A stretch of DNA of 64,000 nucleotides, from positions 62,001 through 126,000 of the forward strand of contig NZ_JAMPKY010000012.1 of the NCBI RefSeq assembly GCF_039962255.1, written 5' to 3'. Below, one piece after another: positions 26,630-37,515 of this stretch (positions are counted from its first letter, which is position 1; each line of letters begins with the position of its first letter). Origin of the DNA: Leptolyngbya subtilissima AS-A7. Its GTDB lineage: Bacteria; Cyanobacteriota; Cyanobacteriia; Phormidesmidales; Phormidesmidaceae. A program made the translations under genes and the position numbers. Under the pieces are notes generated by a model. The model worked only from the letters and a program-made list of their open reading frames with translations, had not been told where the DNA came from and ran no database searches.

Positions 26630-27057
26630 GGGACTCCTTAAAACTGATCCGGGGCGACTAAGGGTAACGGACACCAAGGTATCAGTATAGGAAGGATGGG
26701 GCGCGAAACGCAGTTTTTAGTTGAGCAAGGTTGGTGAAGGCTCTAAAGCCTATGGTTGACCCAATTGAACGAGACGGGACTGTCTTGGCAAAGGATGTTA
26801 ATCGCTACACGCCCACATTCGATACCCCATCGATTGCGGGCGTGTAGATTTCGAGCGGGATAAAGTTGGCTAACGGTAAGGGCGATCGCGCCTAGCAACT
26901 GCCATTTATCCAGACCGTGCGGGTGGACAACCTAGCCTTTGCTATCGCACAGTTCAGCAGGGTGCATGTTTGAGCAAGTGCCATAAACACAAAAGTCCCG
27001 GAATCACATGGATTCCGGGACTTCGATTTAATAGGGAAGGTAAACCCTCGCGGCGTA
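26630..27057. other. Intergenic region with two hairpins between gatA and the Bax-inhibitor-1 gene
   Basis: About 430 bases without a gene. It holds a 10-bp inverted repeat (26805-26814 CTACACGCCC with 26838-26847 GGGCGTGTAG) and the terminator at 26993-27023. The gatA promoter should lie near 26630-26700. Confidence 0.45.
26993..27023 (-). terminator. Terminator of the Bax-inhibitor-1 family gene
   Basis: A perfect 13-bp stem (26993-27005 with 27011-27023) with a 5-base loop, followed on the minus strand by TTTGTGTTT. It lies 34 bases past the stop of the gene at 27058. Confidence 0.8.
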
Positions 27058-27783
27058 CTAGTCGCGGTTGATGGCGATCAGCAGACGCAGAATGAAGACA
27101 AACAGGTTGATGTAGGTGAGGTACATCGACAGCGCGGCCGACAGGTACTGCTCATCTTTGTAGGTGCGGGGCAGAATGAAGAAATCGACAACCGAAGCAC
27201 CGCAGAACACCAGCACACCAAAGGCAGAGATGGCGATGTCGAGAAACTGGGGAATGGGGCCGCCAAACATGGCGAAGATGAACTGACCCACCACTGCAAT
27301 GAGGACGGCGACTACACCAATGCCAATGGTGCGGGTCAGAGCAAAACCATCTTCTTCGGAGAGGTTAGACCCAATTTGGCGAGCCGCAATGAAGACAACG
27401 CCGCAGGACAGCGCCGCAAACCCAATGCCAGTGACACCAACTCCAGACGTACCCAGGGCAACGGCCAGCAGGCCGCTGAGGGTGTAGCCCGTAAGCAAAC
27501 TATAGGTGGCGAGCAGGGGTAGGGCAGTGCTGTTGTTGCCCTTAGAGGCGACATTCATCGCCACAAAGAAAAGCACGAGTTGGGCAACGAACGCTACCCA
27601 AAAGGTGGGCATAAAGATGGCCGGGTTGGTGGCCATCACGCTCAGGCCACCAAAGGAGCCTAAAGCGGTTAGAATCAGCCCGCCGCCCACATAGGGCAGG
27701 GCATTCTTAATCACGTTGGGGCCAATCAGGGTTTGCCCTTTGGCTTTACTAATCGCTTCACGAAAATTGCTGGTGTTACTCAA
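27058..27783 (-). CDS. Bax inhibitor-1 / YccA-family membrane protein
   Basis: The 241-residue protein has about seven membrane helices, as is usual for the Bax-inhibitor-1 superfamily. Signs are PTFWVAFVAQLVLFF, ALPLLATYSLLTGYTLSGLL, SEEDGFALTRTIGIG, and the final region SVVDFFILPRTYKDEQYLSAALSMYLTYINLFVFILRLL split by loops. In other organisms these proteins form calcium leak channels; that is family knowledge, not shown here. The start is TTG 27783 (LSNTSNFREA), with GAGGATAGGG upstream as ribosome-binding site; upstream in-frame residues lack similarity. Confidence 0.88.
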   Translation of the reverse strand: MSNTSNFREAISKAKGQTLIGPNVIKNALPYVGGGLILTALGSFGGLSVMATNPAIFMPTFWVAFVAQLVLFFVAMNVASKGNNSTALPLLATYSLLTGYTLSGLLAVALGTSGVGVTGIGFAALSCGVVFIAARQIGSNLSEEDGFALTRTIGIGVVAVLIAVVGQFIFAMFGGPIPQFLDIAISAFGVLVFCGASVVDFFILPRTYKDEQYLSAALSMYLTYINLFVFILRLLIAINRD

Positions 27784-28099
27784 AGCCCTATCCTCTACGA
27801 CGAAATAGATTTGGCAAAATAGATTTAGGTGCCCGGTTAGGGCGATGGCCCCCTGGGCCGGTCTTTGACCATCGCACAAGCTGAATCAGACTTCAGAGCT
27901 AGCTTAGCCGCTAAGTTTGGGCAAACCGGTTTTCCTTATCTAAATCTTAGTCAACTTTACTGAATTGGGTGAGCAGCCCTGGGGTGTGGATATCTACCCG
28001 TCAATTGACCGCCGGTTAGCTAAGAGTCACAGACTTCTCTAGATTAAGAACAGGGGCGACTACCATCGGACTGGAGGCTGCGAGTCAAGGAGTAGTGGG
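27784..28099. other. Intergenic region with a dispersed repeat
   Basis: About 316 bases, divergent promoters for the membrane protein (minus) and the PEGA-like protein (plus). At 27849-27875 there is GGGCCGGTCTTTGACCATCGC, closely similar to 39206-39230. I see no gene. Confidence 0.4.
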
Positions 28100-28654
28100 A
28101 TGGTGGTTGAGGCGGATGAAAGTAAGTCTCTTAAAGGACTGGGGTCAAAGACCGCTCCGAGGAAATCAACCCAGCACTGGTGGCGGCTTCTTTGGGGGGT
28201 AGCGGCGGCGATCGCCCTACCCTGCGCGCCGCTCGCCCAGGCCCAAGAGGGCACTACCGCTGAGTCAGACCGCATTATTCGCTCGAACCGACGAGTGATC
28301 ATTCGGCAGTCGCCAAACATTTTTCGCCCATCGATCATTATTCTGCCCTACCCCCGCCCTGAGCCAGAGAGCGAGCAGGTCAGGATCGAGTTTGATGCCC
28401 GCGGTGACGACTGGGGCGCAGTTTACTTAAACAACCGTCTGGTCTATCGCCCCCACAATTTTGATCGCCAAGAAACCCTCTACCTGCCCCCTGGCGGCTA
28501 TCGCCTTGAGATCACTGGCGTGGTGCGGTCTGAGGTTTGGGCCAGCGGCTACCTCGACCTGGGTCGCGACAGCTCGCGGCTGGTGGTGATTCGCTTCTCT
28601 AAGACTGAGGGCATTACGGTGTCAGGCAGCCCCTACGTGTGGATTCCGGACTAA
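28100..28654 (+). CDS. Exported hypothetical protein with PEGA-like C-terminal part
   Basis: The 184-residue protein has a signal segment (about residues 26-49, WWRLLWGVAAAIALPCAP, cleavage near LAQAQ). After an Arg-rich stretch (RIIRSNRRVIIRQSPNIF) there is a domain reading RGDDWGAVYLNNRLVYRP, LYLPPGGYRLEITGV and SSRLVVIRFSK, which looks like a PEGA or related beta domain. It may bind a cell-wall partner; I do not know a function. A short repeat-rich spacer follows before pgi, which is convergent. Confidence 0.6.
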   Translation: MVVEADESKSLKGLGSKTAPRKSTQHWWRLLWGVAAAIALPCAPLAQAQEGTTAESDRIIRSNRRVIIRQSPNIFRPSIIILPYPRPEPESEQVRIEFDARGDDWGAVYLNNRLVYRPHNFDRQETLYLPPGGYRLEITGVVRSEVWASGYLDLGRDSSRLVVIRFSKTEGITVSGSPYVWIPD

Positions 28655-28677
28655 AGCAGTGGCAGGTTTAGGGATGG

Positions 28678-28834
28678 GTGGGGAGAGAGGAAGTTTTGAG
28701 TGCTTAGTTTTGAGTTTTGAGTTCTGTTTGTATACCAGAAACTCAAAACTCAACCTTCACTATTCAAAACTCTCACCCACCCATCTACCCATCCACCCAT
28801 CTACCCATCCACCCATCTACCCATCTACCCCCTC
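28678..28834. repeat. Repeat spacer: palindrome and tandem octamers between convergent genes
   Basis: GAGTTTTGAGTT (28712-28723) and AACTCAAAACTC (28740-28751) form a 12-bp perfect hairpin. Then follows the tandem series CCCATCTACCCATCCA repeated several times (28778-28832). The same octamer type, in inverse orientation, lies at 15476-15505. Confidence 0.7.
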
Positions 28835-30424
28835 TCACCGCAGGGCCACAATCTTGATCGCATCGGGATGTCCGGGGTTGCCGTGAATGACCAGACTGCG
28901 CTGGTTAGCGTGGAGGTGGCGGGCGATCGCATAGATCGTCTCCACCTGGTCAGGGGCTCCCGCTGCGGCAGCCAGTTCACTTAGGGTTAACGGCCCTGAG
29001 CTTTGAGCCAGGGCATTGACCACGGCCTGCTGTAGATCGAGCACTCCGGCGGCAGCCAGCTTGCCCGCCTCAACTCCCGGCTGGTGGTAGGCGTTGATAT
29101 TTACCAGCGAGGCATAAAAGCCCACCGCCCGCTCGTACAGCGCGATCATAGCCCCTACCGTGTGGGCATTGACTTCAGGGATTGTAAGGGTGATGGACTG
29201 GCGCTGGTTTTCGTAGAGGGCTTTGCGGGTGCCTTGCAAAAAGCCAAAGAGAAAATCGCCGCTGGTGGCACCGGGCTCCATCTCCACCGAATCGCCAGAT
29301 CGGTCTTTCAATACTTCAATGAAAGTGACGAAGAAGCTGGCCACCCCTTCGCGCAGTTGCTGCACGTAGGCATGCTGGTCGGTAGAGCCTTTGTTGCCAT
29401 AGACGGCAATGCCTTGGTAGACCAGGTTGCCATCCAGGTCTTTTTCCTTGCCCAATGACTCCATCACCAGCTGTTGCAGGTAACGGCTAAATAGCAGCAG
29501 GCTGTCCTTGTAAGGCAGCACCACCATGTCTTTTTCACCCTTGCCGTTGCCCGCGTAATACCAGGCTAAAGCGATTAGGGCAGCGGGGTTGCGGCGCAGA
29601 TCGGGCACGCGGGTAGCCGCATCCATCTCGCGTGCGCCACCGAGAATGGAGCGAATGCTAATGTTCTGCAGAGCGGCAGGTAGCAGCCCCACCGCCGATA
29701 GCTCAGAGGTGCGGCCCCCCACCCAGTCACGCATGGGGAAAGTAGCCAGCCAGCCCTCGCTGAGGGCCTGGTTTTCGAGCTTGCTGCCCCGCCCGGTAAT
29801 GGCGACGGCCTGCTTGGGAAAGTTTAGCCCCCGCTGCTCAAATCGGGTGCGCACTTCGACCATACCGTTGCGGGTTTCGGCGGTGCCCCCCGACTTAGAG
29901 GTAACGATCACCAGGGTGGTGGACAACTTGTCTTCCAGTCGGGCAAGAATGCGATCGATGCCCTCGGGATCAGTATTGTCAATAAAGTGAATCGCCAGGG
30001 GTGGAAAATCTGGCCCTAGGGCCTGGGCTACAAACTGCGGCCCCAAAGCCGAGCCACCAATGCCAATGGAGAGGACCTCGGTGAAACGTTCTTGACCAGG
30101 GGGGTAGATGCCGCCGGTACGCACCTGACTGGCGAACTGCTCAATGCTGGTCAACGTATCGAGAATATCTTGCTTGAGTTCGGGGGTAGGGGCTAGGTCG
30201 GCATCGCGCAGCCAGTAGTGGCCCACCATGCGGTCTTCGTCGGGGTTGGCGATCGCCCCAGCTTCCAGCGCAGCCATATCGGCAAAGGCTTTCGCAAAGC
30301 GGGGTTGCATGTCAGCGACAAAGGCATCATCAAAACCCATGCGGCTGACATCTAGGTAAAAGCCCAGACCTTCGTGGTAGTAGAGCCAGTCTTTATAGCG
30401 TTGCCAAAGGGCGGCTGCATCCAT
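28835..30424 (-). CDS. pgi: Glucose-6-phosphate isomerase
   Basis: The 529-residue enzyme interconverts glucose-6-phosphate and fructose-6-phosphate for glycolysis, glycogen use and the oxidative pentose phosphate route. Signature segments are present: [78 protein letters not shown] and [27 protein letters not shown] (read as shorter pieces). It faces the octamer-repeat spacer at its end and a cNMP-binding protein upstream. No operon partner is evident. Confidence 0.96.
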   Translation of the reverse strand: MDAAALWQRYKDWLYYHEGLGFYLDVSRMGFDDAFVADMQPRFAKAFADMAALEAGAIANPDEDRMVGHYWLRDADLAPTPELKQDILDTLTSIEQFASQVRTGGIYPPGQERFTEVLSIGIGGSALGPQFVAQALGPDFPPLAIHFIDNTDPEGIDRILARLEDKLSTTLVIVTSKSGGTAETRNGMVEVRTRFEQRGLNFPKQAVAITGRGSKLENQALSEGWLATFPMRDWVGGRTSELSAVGLLPAALQNISIRSILGGAREMDAATRVPDLRRNPAALIALAWYYAGNGKGEKDMVVLPYKDSLLLFSRYLQQLVMESLGKEKDLDGNLVYQGIAVYGNKGSTDQHAYVQQLREGVASFFVTFIEVLKDRSGDSVEMEPGATSGDFLFGFLQGTRKALYENQRQSITLTIPEVNAHTVGAMIALYERAVGFYASLVNINAYHQPGVEAGKLAAAGVLDLQQAVVNALAQSSGPLTLSELAAAAGAPDQVETIYAIARHLHANQRSLVIHGNPGHPDAIKIVALR

Positions 30425-30570
30425 CCTGTCACTCCTCGGTCTAAACCGTATTCACTAACGTCCTGAGGTGCAGTTTAGGATAGGACGGCCACCGCTACAA
30501 AAAGGGTGGCTAAACATACAGCTTAGTCTTGGCAAGGCACCATGAAGGCGATCGCCCTATCCATCAGCTT

Positions 30571-30942
30571 CTAAGCCGCCGCTTTGGCCGCCCGCAGACG
30601 GCTTGAGAGGCTACGAATCACCTCTAGGGCAAACAGCGGCGTCTCTTGTACTAAAAACTTAAAGTGAGCCTTGTCTACTAGAGCCAGACGACAGTCGGTC
30701 TTAGCCACCGCCGTAGAGGCCCGCACATGGGGAATTTGCACCAGCGCCCCTTCACCAAATACGTCGCCAGTAAAAATGGTTTCGAACACACGGCCATTGA
30801 CCCAAAGATCAACCTCTCCCTGAATGACGCCGTACATACAATCTCCTGAGGAACCCACCTCAAAGATCGTATCCCCAGCCCCAAAGTCTTGATGGCTAGG
30901 GGTCGTCATCAACAGTTCAACAACCTGAATCGGTTTTAGCAT
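30571..30942 (-). CDS. Small cyclic-nucleotide-binding-domain protein
   Basis: The 123-residue protein is a single cNMP-binding domain: DFGAGDTIFEVGSSGDCMYGV, QGEVDLWVNGRVFETI, GDVFGEGALVQIPHVRASTA, and VDKAHFKFLVQETPLFALEV. The phosphate-binding cassette GEGALVQIPHVRAS has Arg in the place that contacts the cyclic phosphate. It has no DNA-binding domain, so it is probably a regulatory or adaptor protein responding to cAMP or cGMP. No partner can be read from context. Confidence 0.85.
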   Translation of the reverse strand: MLKPIQVVELLMTTPSHQDFGAGDTIFEVGSSGDCMYGVIQGEVDLWVNGRVFETIFTGDVFGEGALVQIPHVRASTAVAKTDCRLALVDKAHFKFLVQETPLFALEVIRSLSSRLRAAKAAA

Positions 30943-31197
30943 AGGTTAGCTTTGCTCCCGGGTGTTGTCCCCAAATCAGCGCCCCTGCTCTCGCTCTGGA
31001 TGGGTTCTACCAGGGCACAGCGGTTCTCTCATGGGCTGCCGCAATTCTATAGCCAGATCGTCTTGGATGGGTTAGCCGCACTTTAAGTCTCTTTTTTGCT
31101 GCTCAGCACTCCGGCTATAAGTCAAGCCTTGGAAACGCTGATATTGTTTTAGTCGGATACTGTATGGTCTTGATTGAAAGATAAGGACTATAGAGAC

Positions 31198-31626
31198 ATG
31201 GCTAATAGACAGACTCGAGGTCGAGCGGTGAATTCCGCAGGTGGATTCGCGAGAGACTTTAAGGAGTTTCTCATGCGCGGCAATGTCATTGACCTAGCTG
31301 TCGCTGTGATCATTGGCGCAGCTTTCAATGCTGTGGTCACCTCGTTTATCGAAGACATCATCACCCCTGTTCTGCTGAATCCGGCGCTACGGGCGGCAGG
31401 GGTAGAGGATATTGCCAACCTCTCTGCTAACGGCATCAAATACGGTTTGTTTCTCGCCGCTGTCATCAACTTTGTGGTGATATCGTTTGTGATCTTCTTG
31501 ATGATCCGCGCCTTTGAGAAATTAAAGCGGAAAGATGACGCTGAGGCAGCAGCAGAACCCACCATCGAAGAAAAGCTCAACGACACCTTGACTCGGCTCG
31601 CCACTTATCTCGAAAGCCGCCCCTAA
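31198..31626 (+). CDS. mscL: Large-conductance mechanosensitive channel
   Basis: The 142-residue channel opens on membrane tension and releases solutes in hypo-osmotic shock. It shows the N-terminal helix FARDFKEFLMRGNVIDLAVAV, the pore-lining TM1 IIGAAFNAVVTSFIEDIITPV, a periplasmic loop and TM2 FLAAVINFVVISFVIFLMIRA, then the C-terminal helical bundle. I chose ATG 31198 (MANRQTRGRA); a TTG at 31174 is in frame but adds eight unrelated residues. The gene stands alone. Confidence 0.94.
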   Translation: MANRQTRGRAVNSAGGFARDFKEFLMRGNVIDLAVAVIIGAAFNAVVTSFIEDIITPVLLNPALRAAGVEDIANLSANGIKYGLFLAAVINFVVISFVIFLMIRAFEKLKRKDDAEAAAEPTIEEKLNDTLTRLATYLESRP

Positions 31627-31729
31627 CGGTAGAGCGCGCCCCCAAAAAATCGGATTTCTCAGGGCAGAGGCAGTATTCAGTCAGAGCCGCTATAGTAAGG
31701 GCTAACTACCAGCATCTGCCCTGATTGCC

Positions 31730-31936
31730 ATGCCATCCCAACGCCAAAAGCAGCTCATCGAGTTTCTTCAGACCGAACTAGCGGTGTCCTCTGAGGCGAT
31801 CGCCATGGGATTGCGCAAGGCAGGGCAAGCCACAAACTTACTGCCCATGGCACTGTGGCAATACGGCTTGGTCAGCACCGATCAGCTCAGCCAAATCTTT
31901 GACTGGCTTGAGGAAGTTGGCCCTGCTGCTCCATAG
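31730..31936 (+). CDS. DUF2949-type small protein
   Basis: The 68-residue protein matches the small DUF2949 family of cyanobacteria: IEFLQTELAVSSEAIAMGLR, LPMALWQYGLVSTDQLSQIFDWL. It is soluble and helical. Its function is unknown. It lies between mscL and ssb. Confidence 0.7.
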   Translation: MPSQRQKQLIEFLQTELAVSSEAIAMGLRKAGQATNLLPMALWQYGLVSTDQLSQIFDWLEEVGPAAP

Positions 31937-31972
31937 GCCTTGGGTATCTAACTAGAAATAGGAGTTAATCTC

Positions 31973-32332
31973 CTAAAATTCATCGTCGCTGTAGGTCATG
32001 GACGACTCGTTATCTCGGCGAGAGCCCAGCAAGTCTAAGCGATCTACTCGCACAACCGGCTTCGAACGTGCCGTGCCGCTAGAGCGATCCTGCCAATGGT
32101 CTAGCTTCAGTGCACCGCTTATACCAATCAAACTGCCCTTGCGCACGTAGTTGGCCGCCACCTCGGCGTTTTTACCCCATAGTTCGAGGTTGAACCAGTC
32201 AGGCTTATCGTCTCGGCTCGACCGTCGCCGCACCGCTAGGGTCAAGTTGCACACCACCGTACCCGACTCAAAATATTTCACCTCTGGGTCAGTGCCCACA
32301 CGGCCTACCAGAGTTACCACATTAATCGTCAT
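31973..32332 (-). CDS. ssb: Single-stranded DNA-binding protein
   Basis: The 119-residue protein is an OB-fold SSB: VVTLVGRVGTDPEVKYFESG, LTLAVRRRSSRDDKPDWFNL, ELWGKNAEVAANYVRKGSLI, GALKLDHWQDR. The C-terminal acidic tip DDEF resembles the SSB interaction tail DDxxF. The linker is short, as in several cyanobacterial SSBs. It is monocistronic and divergent from mreB. Confidence 0.93.
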   Translation of the reverse strand: MTINVVTLVGRVGTDPEVKYFESGTVVCNLTLAVRRRSSRDDKPDWFNLELWGKNAEVAANYVRKGSLIGISGALKLDHWQDRSSGTARSKPVVRVDRLDLLGSRRDNESSMTYSDDEF

Positions 32333-33692
<1,360 letters not shown>

Positions 33693-33725
33693 GGCATCTC
33701 CAGAGTCATCATCTACCCAGAACCT

Positions 33726-34550
33726 ATGTTTGCTCTACGCCGCTGGTGGACACGTAATGCCCTCAAAGCGGGAATGGTTACCCTGGCCATTTCCTCCGCT
33801 TGGCTAATTCGGGCCAATGATGGTGCCGTTATTTACGAAACCTATCACTGGTTAACCCGGCCTCTACAGCCGGGCATGAGCCGAGAGCAGCAGTTCGAAA
33901 ATAGCTATATCCTTGAGCTTCAGCAACGCATTGTGGAGCTAGAGAACCAAAATCGGTCTCTACAAACCCTGAATGACTATGAAGCCACCAATCCCCTGGA
34001 TGGGGTGCGGGCAACGGTAATCGGACGCGGAGCCGACCACTGGTGGCAGCACGTTGTTCTCAACCGGGGCAGCCGTAACGATGTGGCAACTGGGCATATA
34101 GTGACCGGCCCAGGCGGGTTGATTGGCCGGGTAGTAGCGGTTTCTCCCAGCACTTCACGAGTATTGTTAATTAGTGACCCCACCAGCCGAGTGGGGGCCA
34201 AGGTCAGCCGCAGCCGGGCCATGGGGGTGGTGAGAGGGCAATCTAACAACCGAGTGGTCATGGAGTTTTTCGAAAAACTCCCCGACGTTAAAGCCGGTGA
34301 CGTAATTGTTACTTCCTCCTACAGCCGCCTGTTTCCCCAAGACATTCCCATCGGACGCATCGAATCCATCGATCTAACCAAGAGCCCGGCTCCAGAAGCA
34401 GTCATTCAAGTATCGTCGCCCCTATCGATCCTAGAGTGGGCTATTATCCATCCCTTTGAACCGCAGGAAACGGTGGATTTACCCGTGCTGCCGGGGGCAA
34501 CGCCTGAAAATGGTCTTGTCCCCGAAAGCGGCGATGGAGCTCAGCCATGA
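33726..34550 (+). CDS. mreC: Rod-shape-determining protein MreC
   Basis: The 274-residue protein has one N-terminal membrane helix (about residues 14-28), a coiled coil (YILELQQRIVELENQNRSLQ) and the MreC beta domain: ATVIGRGADHWWQHVVLNRG, GPGGLIGRVVAVSPSTSRVLL, GVVRGQSNNRVVMEFF and DVIVTSSYSRLFPQDIPIGR. It links MreB to the cell-wall machinery. The stop overlaps the mreD start as ATGA. Confidence 0.94.
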   Translation: MFALRRWWTRNALKAGMVTLAISSAWLIRANDGAVIYETYHWLTRPLQPGMSREQQFENSYILELQQRIVELENQNRSLQTLNDYEATNPLDGVRATVIGRGADHWWQHVVLNRGSRNDVATGHIVTGPGGLIGRVVAVSPSTSRVLLISDPTSRVGAKVSRSRAMGVVRGQSNNRVVMEFFEKLPDVKAGDVIVTSSYSRLFPQDIPIGRIESIDLTKSPAPEAVIQVSSPLSILEWAIIHPFEPQETVDLPVLPGATPENGLVPESGDGAQP

Positions 34551-35119
34551 CCCTAGGGGTAAGAGCATCGTCGTTGCCCCTATGGCGTCAGCCTTGGGTG
34601 ATCAATAGCCTAGTCACGGCAGCGTCGGTGCTGGTCTGCCTGCTGCTACTGCCCAGTCGCATACCGGGGATGGAACTGCTGGGGGTAGCCCCTCACTGGT
34701 TGCTAGTTTGGGTAGTGGCCTGGAGCATTAAGCGCACCCAGTGGGAGGCCGCTATAGCCGGCCTGGTGCTGGGCCTATTGCAGGATGCGATGACCTCCCC
34801 TAACCCAACCCACACCCTTAGCTTGATTGTGGTTGGCGTATTAACGGCAAGGCTACAAAAGCAGCGCTACCTCCAGGAAGACATTGTCTCGGTAGCGCTG
34901 ATTGTATTCGCAATGGCGGTCATTGCAGAAACAGTGCTGGCGCTGCAAATTAGTTTTGATCAGCTTTTATCGGCCAATTCGCTTTACCCACCCCTGGGCA
35001 GAATCTGGATATATCACCAGCGGGTAGCGCTGAGCTCCGCTATTTTGAGTAGTCTATGGGCTCCAGCGCTTTACTATCCCCTCAACCACTGGTGGGAGCG
35101 CTATGTCGCTGAGCCTTAG
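34547..35119 (+). CDS. mreD: Rod-shape-determining protein MreD
   Basis: The 190-residue membrane protein has about five hydrophobic helices (VNSLVTAASVLVCLLLLPSR-like, LLVWVVAWSIK, AAIAGLVLGLLQDAMT). It is assigned MreD because it follows mreC with a 4-base ATGA overlap and has the family layout; the family is poorly conserved in sequence. Translational coupling with mreC is likely. Confidence 0.88.
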   Translation: MTLGVRASSLPLWRQPWVINSLVTAASVLVCLLLLPSRIPGMELLGVAPHWLLVWVVAWSIKRTQWEAAIAGLVLGLLQDAMTSPNPTHTLSLIVVGVLTARLQKQRYLQEDIVSVALIVFAMAVIAETVLALQISFDQLLSANSLYPPLGRIWIYHQRVALSSAILSSLWAPALYYPLNHWWERYVAEP

Positions 35120-35270
35120 AGGATGGATGGGCAGTAGGCGATCGCAGCTGCTGAGCACCCCATCTTTTCAAATAGCTGCCTTAATCAATCCCGAACCGTC
35201 CAGGCCGCTAAGGCAGCCTAGACGATTCGTATGATTAGGTATTTAGGACAGGTTCCTGGATGAAAATTGC

Positions 35271-36005
35271 CTAGGCACACCCGCCTAAGGTGACTCGCTG
35301 CTGAAGTTTTTGGCAGGCTGTCCACAAATCGGGCAGTAGATGGGTAGGACGAAACCCCTGGAGATAGCTGCTGCTGCGAATGCCGCAGGTAACGGCAACT
35401 GTTTCTATGCCAAGGGTCTGGCCAGCCATGATGTCGGCTTCGGTATCACCAACCATCCAGCTTTGACGGAGGTCATAGCCCTGGCGTTGCTGGGTGGCGA
35501 TCGCCGCCCCCAGCCGCTCCACCTTATGATTCGCCTGGTTGCTGTAGGCGGCGTCTAACTGGGGCATGCCGTAGAGATCGCTAACGGCCCAGCGGAGATC
35601 GTGCTGGTCTAGAAAGTCCATCACCTGATCGGGGGGACGGAGGGTGACCAGCACCACTCGCACCCCGCACTGGCGCAGTAAATCGAGTGCTTCTCTAGCT
35701 TGGGGCTGCACCCGATCGCGATCGAGCAAAGCTGCATGGTTAACGATGCGACTGACCTGCGCCAGAAAGGCATCGATAGTTGCACCTTCTAGCCCAGACC
35801 AATGGGCGATCTGCCGGTCGGGAACCCGGTTTTGCTTAAAGGTCCAAAACTGTGACTTTGACAGATAGCGAATGGTGACTGGGTAACCCTCTGCTTGGGC
35901 AGTCGCCTGCACCCAATCTAGCCCTTGGCGATACGTGGCGTAGTAACGCTCAGACACATCGGCGATGGGGCCGTCAAAATCGCAAAAAAGAGTGATCGCA
36001 GACAT
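35271..36005 (-). CDS. HAD-superfamily hydrolase
   Basis: The 244-residue protein is a HAD hydrolase: LFCDFDGPIADVSERYY (motif I, the Asp nucleophile in DFDG), VRVVLVTLRPPDQV (motif II Thr), and WMVGDTEADIMAGQTLG (motif IV, the acidic metal ligands). It is close to the phosphoglycolate-phosphatase-like/SEHAD types, with a helical cap near residues 15-90. The substrate is not known. The gene lies after mreD but on the opposite strand. Confidence 0.85.
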   Translation of the reverse strand: MSAITLFCDFDGPIADVSERYYATYRQGLDWVQATAQAEGYPVTIRYLSKSQFWTFKQNRVPDRQIAHWSGLEGATIDAFLAQVSRIVNHAALLDRDRVQPQAREALDLLRQCGVRVVLVTLRPPDQVMDFLDQHDLRWAVSDLYGMPQLDAAYSNQANHKVERLGAAIATQQRQGYDLRQSWMVGDTEADIMAGQTLGIETVAVTCGIRSSSYLQGFRPTHLLPDLWTACQKLQQRVTLGGCA

Positions 36006-36479
36006 AGACTTCAGAGACTCCTCACCGCTGGCGGCGAACTCGCATTAAGCAAAATCCGACATCAGTTTTATTAATAATTTCTTTACAAAAATCAAAGTAC
36101 GTTTACTTTAGCAACCTAAATGCAAAATGACCACTGCACGAACTCGAGATTGTAGCCTTCTCATTCATAGAGGGTCTCATGGAACCTTCACACGGCTTCA
36201 GATAGAGGATTCATGCTGAGAGTAGAGACACCAGCTTCAAAAAGCCCACAGCTATAAATAGGAAATTTTTGCATTTTTGAAACGATTTAGCCGTTTTTGT
36301 GGTTTTTATCGAGCCTATTGCGATAACGGGGCAAGTAAGGGGCGTATTTGGGGTTCCCAACTGATTAGCTGCGATCGCGCCGAAGTGACCAAGTCGGTGC
36401 TGATTATTGCCCAGGTATCGCTGATGTTGCTAGCGATCGCCTCGACTTCGGTCATAGGCGTTACTTGTCCGTAGGTTTG
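36006..36479. other. AT-rich intergenic region
   Basis: About 475 bases without a credible gene. It contains a dyad at about 36094-36109 (AAAGTACGTTTACTTT), stretches of A and T (36055-36125), and a TATAAAT at 36254. A short open frame at 36277-36474 (65 codons with a TTG start) has a hydrophobic end but no similarity that I can see and is not called as a gene. Confidence 0.45.
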
Positions 36480-36932
36480 TTACCCAGAAGCGTCCCGTTC
36501 TACAACCAAGGTGACAGGCCCGTCGTTGTGAATTTCGACTTGCATCATCGCGCCAAATTGGCCGGTCTCTACCCGCAGCTCGCTGGTTCTAAGCAGCGCC
36601 ACAAAGTCGTTGTACAGCGCTTCTGCCTGGGCGGGTGGGGCGGCTCCATCGAAGGAAGGTCGGCGCCCCTTGCGGCAGTCGCCGTAGAGGGTGAACTGGC
36701 TCACCACCAAAATTTCGCCCTGAATATCTTGAACTGAGAAATCCCAGCGCTCGCTGTCCGGTGACGGAAACAGCCGTAAATCGAGACACTTGCGCGCCAT
36801 CCAGGTCAGTTCGGCAACGGTGTCGGTAGGCGCAATGCCCACCAGCAGGTTGAGCCCTGCACCAATTTTCCCCACGATCTGCCCATCTACGGTGACGCTA
36901 GAGGCCGTCACCCGCTGCACTACGACTCGCAC
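36480..36932 (-). CDS. dtd: D-aminoacyl-tRNA deacylase
   Basis: The 150-residue enzyme removes D-amino acids from mischarged tRNAs. Family motifs are clear: [46 protein letters not shown] (catalytic/adenine-binding region) and the Gly-cisPro motif NDGPVTLV. I chose GTG 36932 because most family members start at this RVVxQRV point; an ATG at 36962 adds ten residues. It overlaps the end of the HIT gene by 13 bases and is likely co-transcribed with it. Confidence 0.93.
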   Translation of the reverse strand: MRVVVQRVTASSVTVDGQIVGKIGAGLNLLVGIAPTDTVAELTWMARKCLDLRLFPSPDSERWDFSVQDIQGEILVVSQFTLYGDCRKGRRPSFDGAAPPAQAEALYNDFVALLRTSELRVETGQFGAMMQVEIHNDGPVTLVVERDASG

Positions 36933-37420
36933 GACGCCTGGGGCGAAAATTTCTGCTGCCACACGGTGCGAATGCGATCAGCGGCCTCAGTCATCTCTGC
37001 CTCGCTGGGGGGCTTACCCAGGGTACGAAACACCTGCAGCTCTAGGCCCTTAAGCCCCAGTTCCTCAGGGTGGCAACCGTCTGGGTAGCGGGGTTGCAGC
37101 ACAAAGTGAACGTGGTACGGCGGCTGATCAACCCAGAGGCTAACGTAAACTCGCTCAGCCTCCATAGCCAGGGCGATCGCCTCTGACATCTGCTGCAAAA
37201 ACGGCCCCATCGAGGCCGACTCGGCCATCGACAGCTCCCACAGGTTTTCGCGGTGGGTGCGAGTTTTAACCACCACCGACCCCAAGCCGTAGGGGCCAAC
37301 GCAATGGTCAGCGACCCACCAGGGGTTCTCTGCAATGGTGCCACCGGGCACCAGCTGTGCGCCCGCCAATATCTGACAGGCGAGACAGTCGATATGCAGT
37401 TGCGCTCCTTTGTCGGTCAT
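36920..37420 (-). CDS. HIT-like hydrolase (diadenosine-tetraphosphatase type)
   Basis: The 166-residue protein has the HIT motif as [11 protein letters not shown], where HxHx supplies the metal/phosphate-binding His residues. A CLAC motif near the start may bind zinc. The HIT fold hydrolyses dinucleotides or nucleoside phosphates. The substrate cannot be told. It lies between the Rieske gene and dtd, in a run of four minus-strand genes. Confidence 0.75.
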   Translation of the reverse strand: MTDKGAQLHIDCLACQILAGAQLVPGGTIAENPWWVADHCVGPYGLGSVVVKTRTHRENLWELSMAESASMGPFLQQMSEAIALAMEAERVYVSLWVDQPPYHVHFVLQPRYPDGCHPEELGLKGLELQVFRTLGKPPSEAEMTEAADRIRTVWQQKFSPQASCES

Positions 37421-37515
37421 AGCCTAAGCCTCCTGCTGACGGGGAACGAGGCAACGTAGAAAAGAGGGTACAGGTCCAAAGATTGAGTCAGACCCTAAAC
37501 CCTAAACCAGACGCC

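Noticed and set aside
36018-36030. ACTCCTCACCG resembling the core of Yfr1 small RNA
   Set aside because: No flanking hairpins or T-run, so not a Yfr1 gene.
36277-36474. 65-codon frame with TTG start and hydrophobic end
   Set aside because: No family similarity, poor start and AT-rich surroundings; probably chance.
37491-37508. CCCTAAACCCTAAACC telomere-like sequence
   Set aside because: Only two units in a bacterial spacer; likely a chance relative of the GGGTTTAAGG hairpin family.
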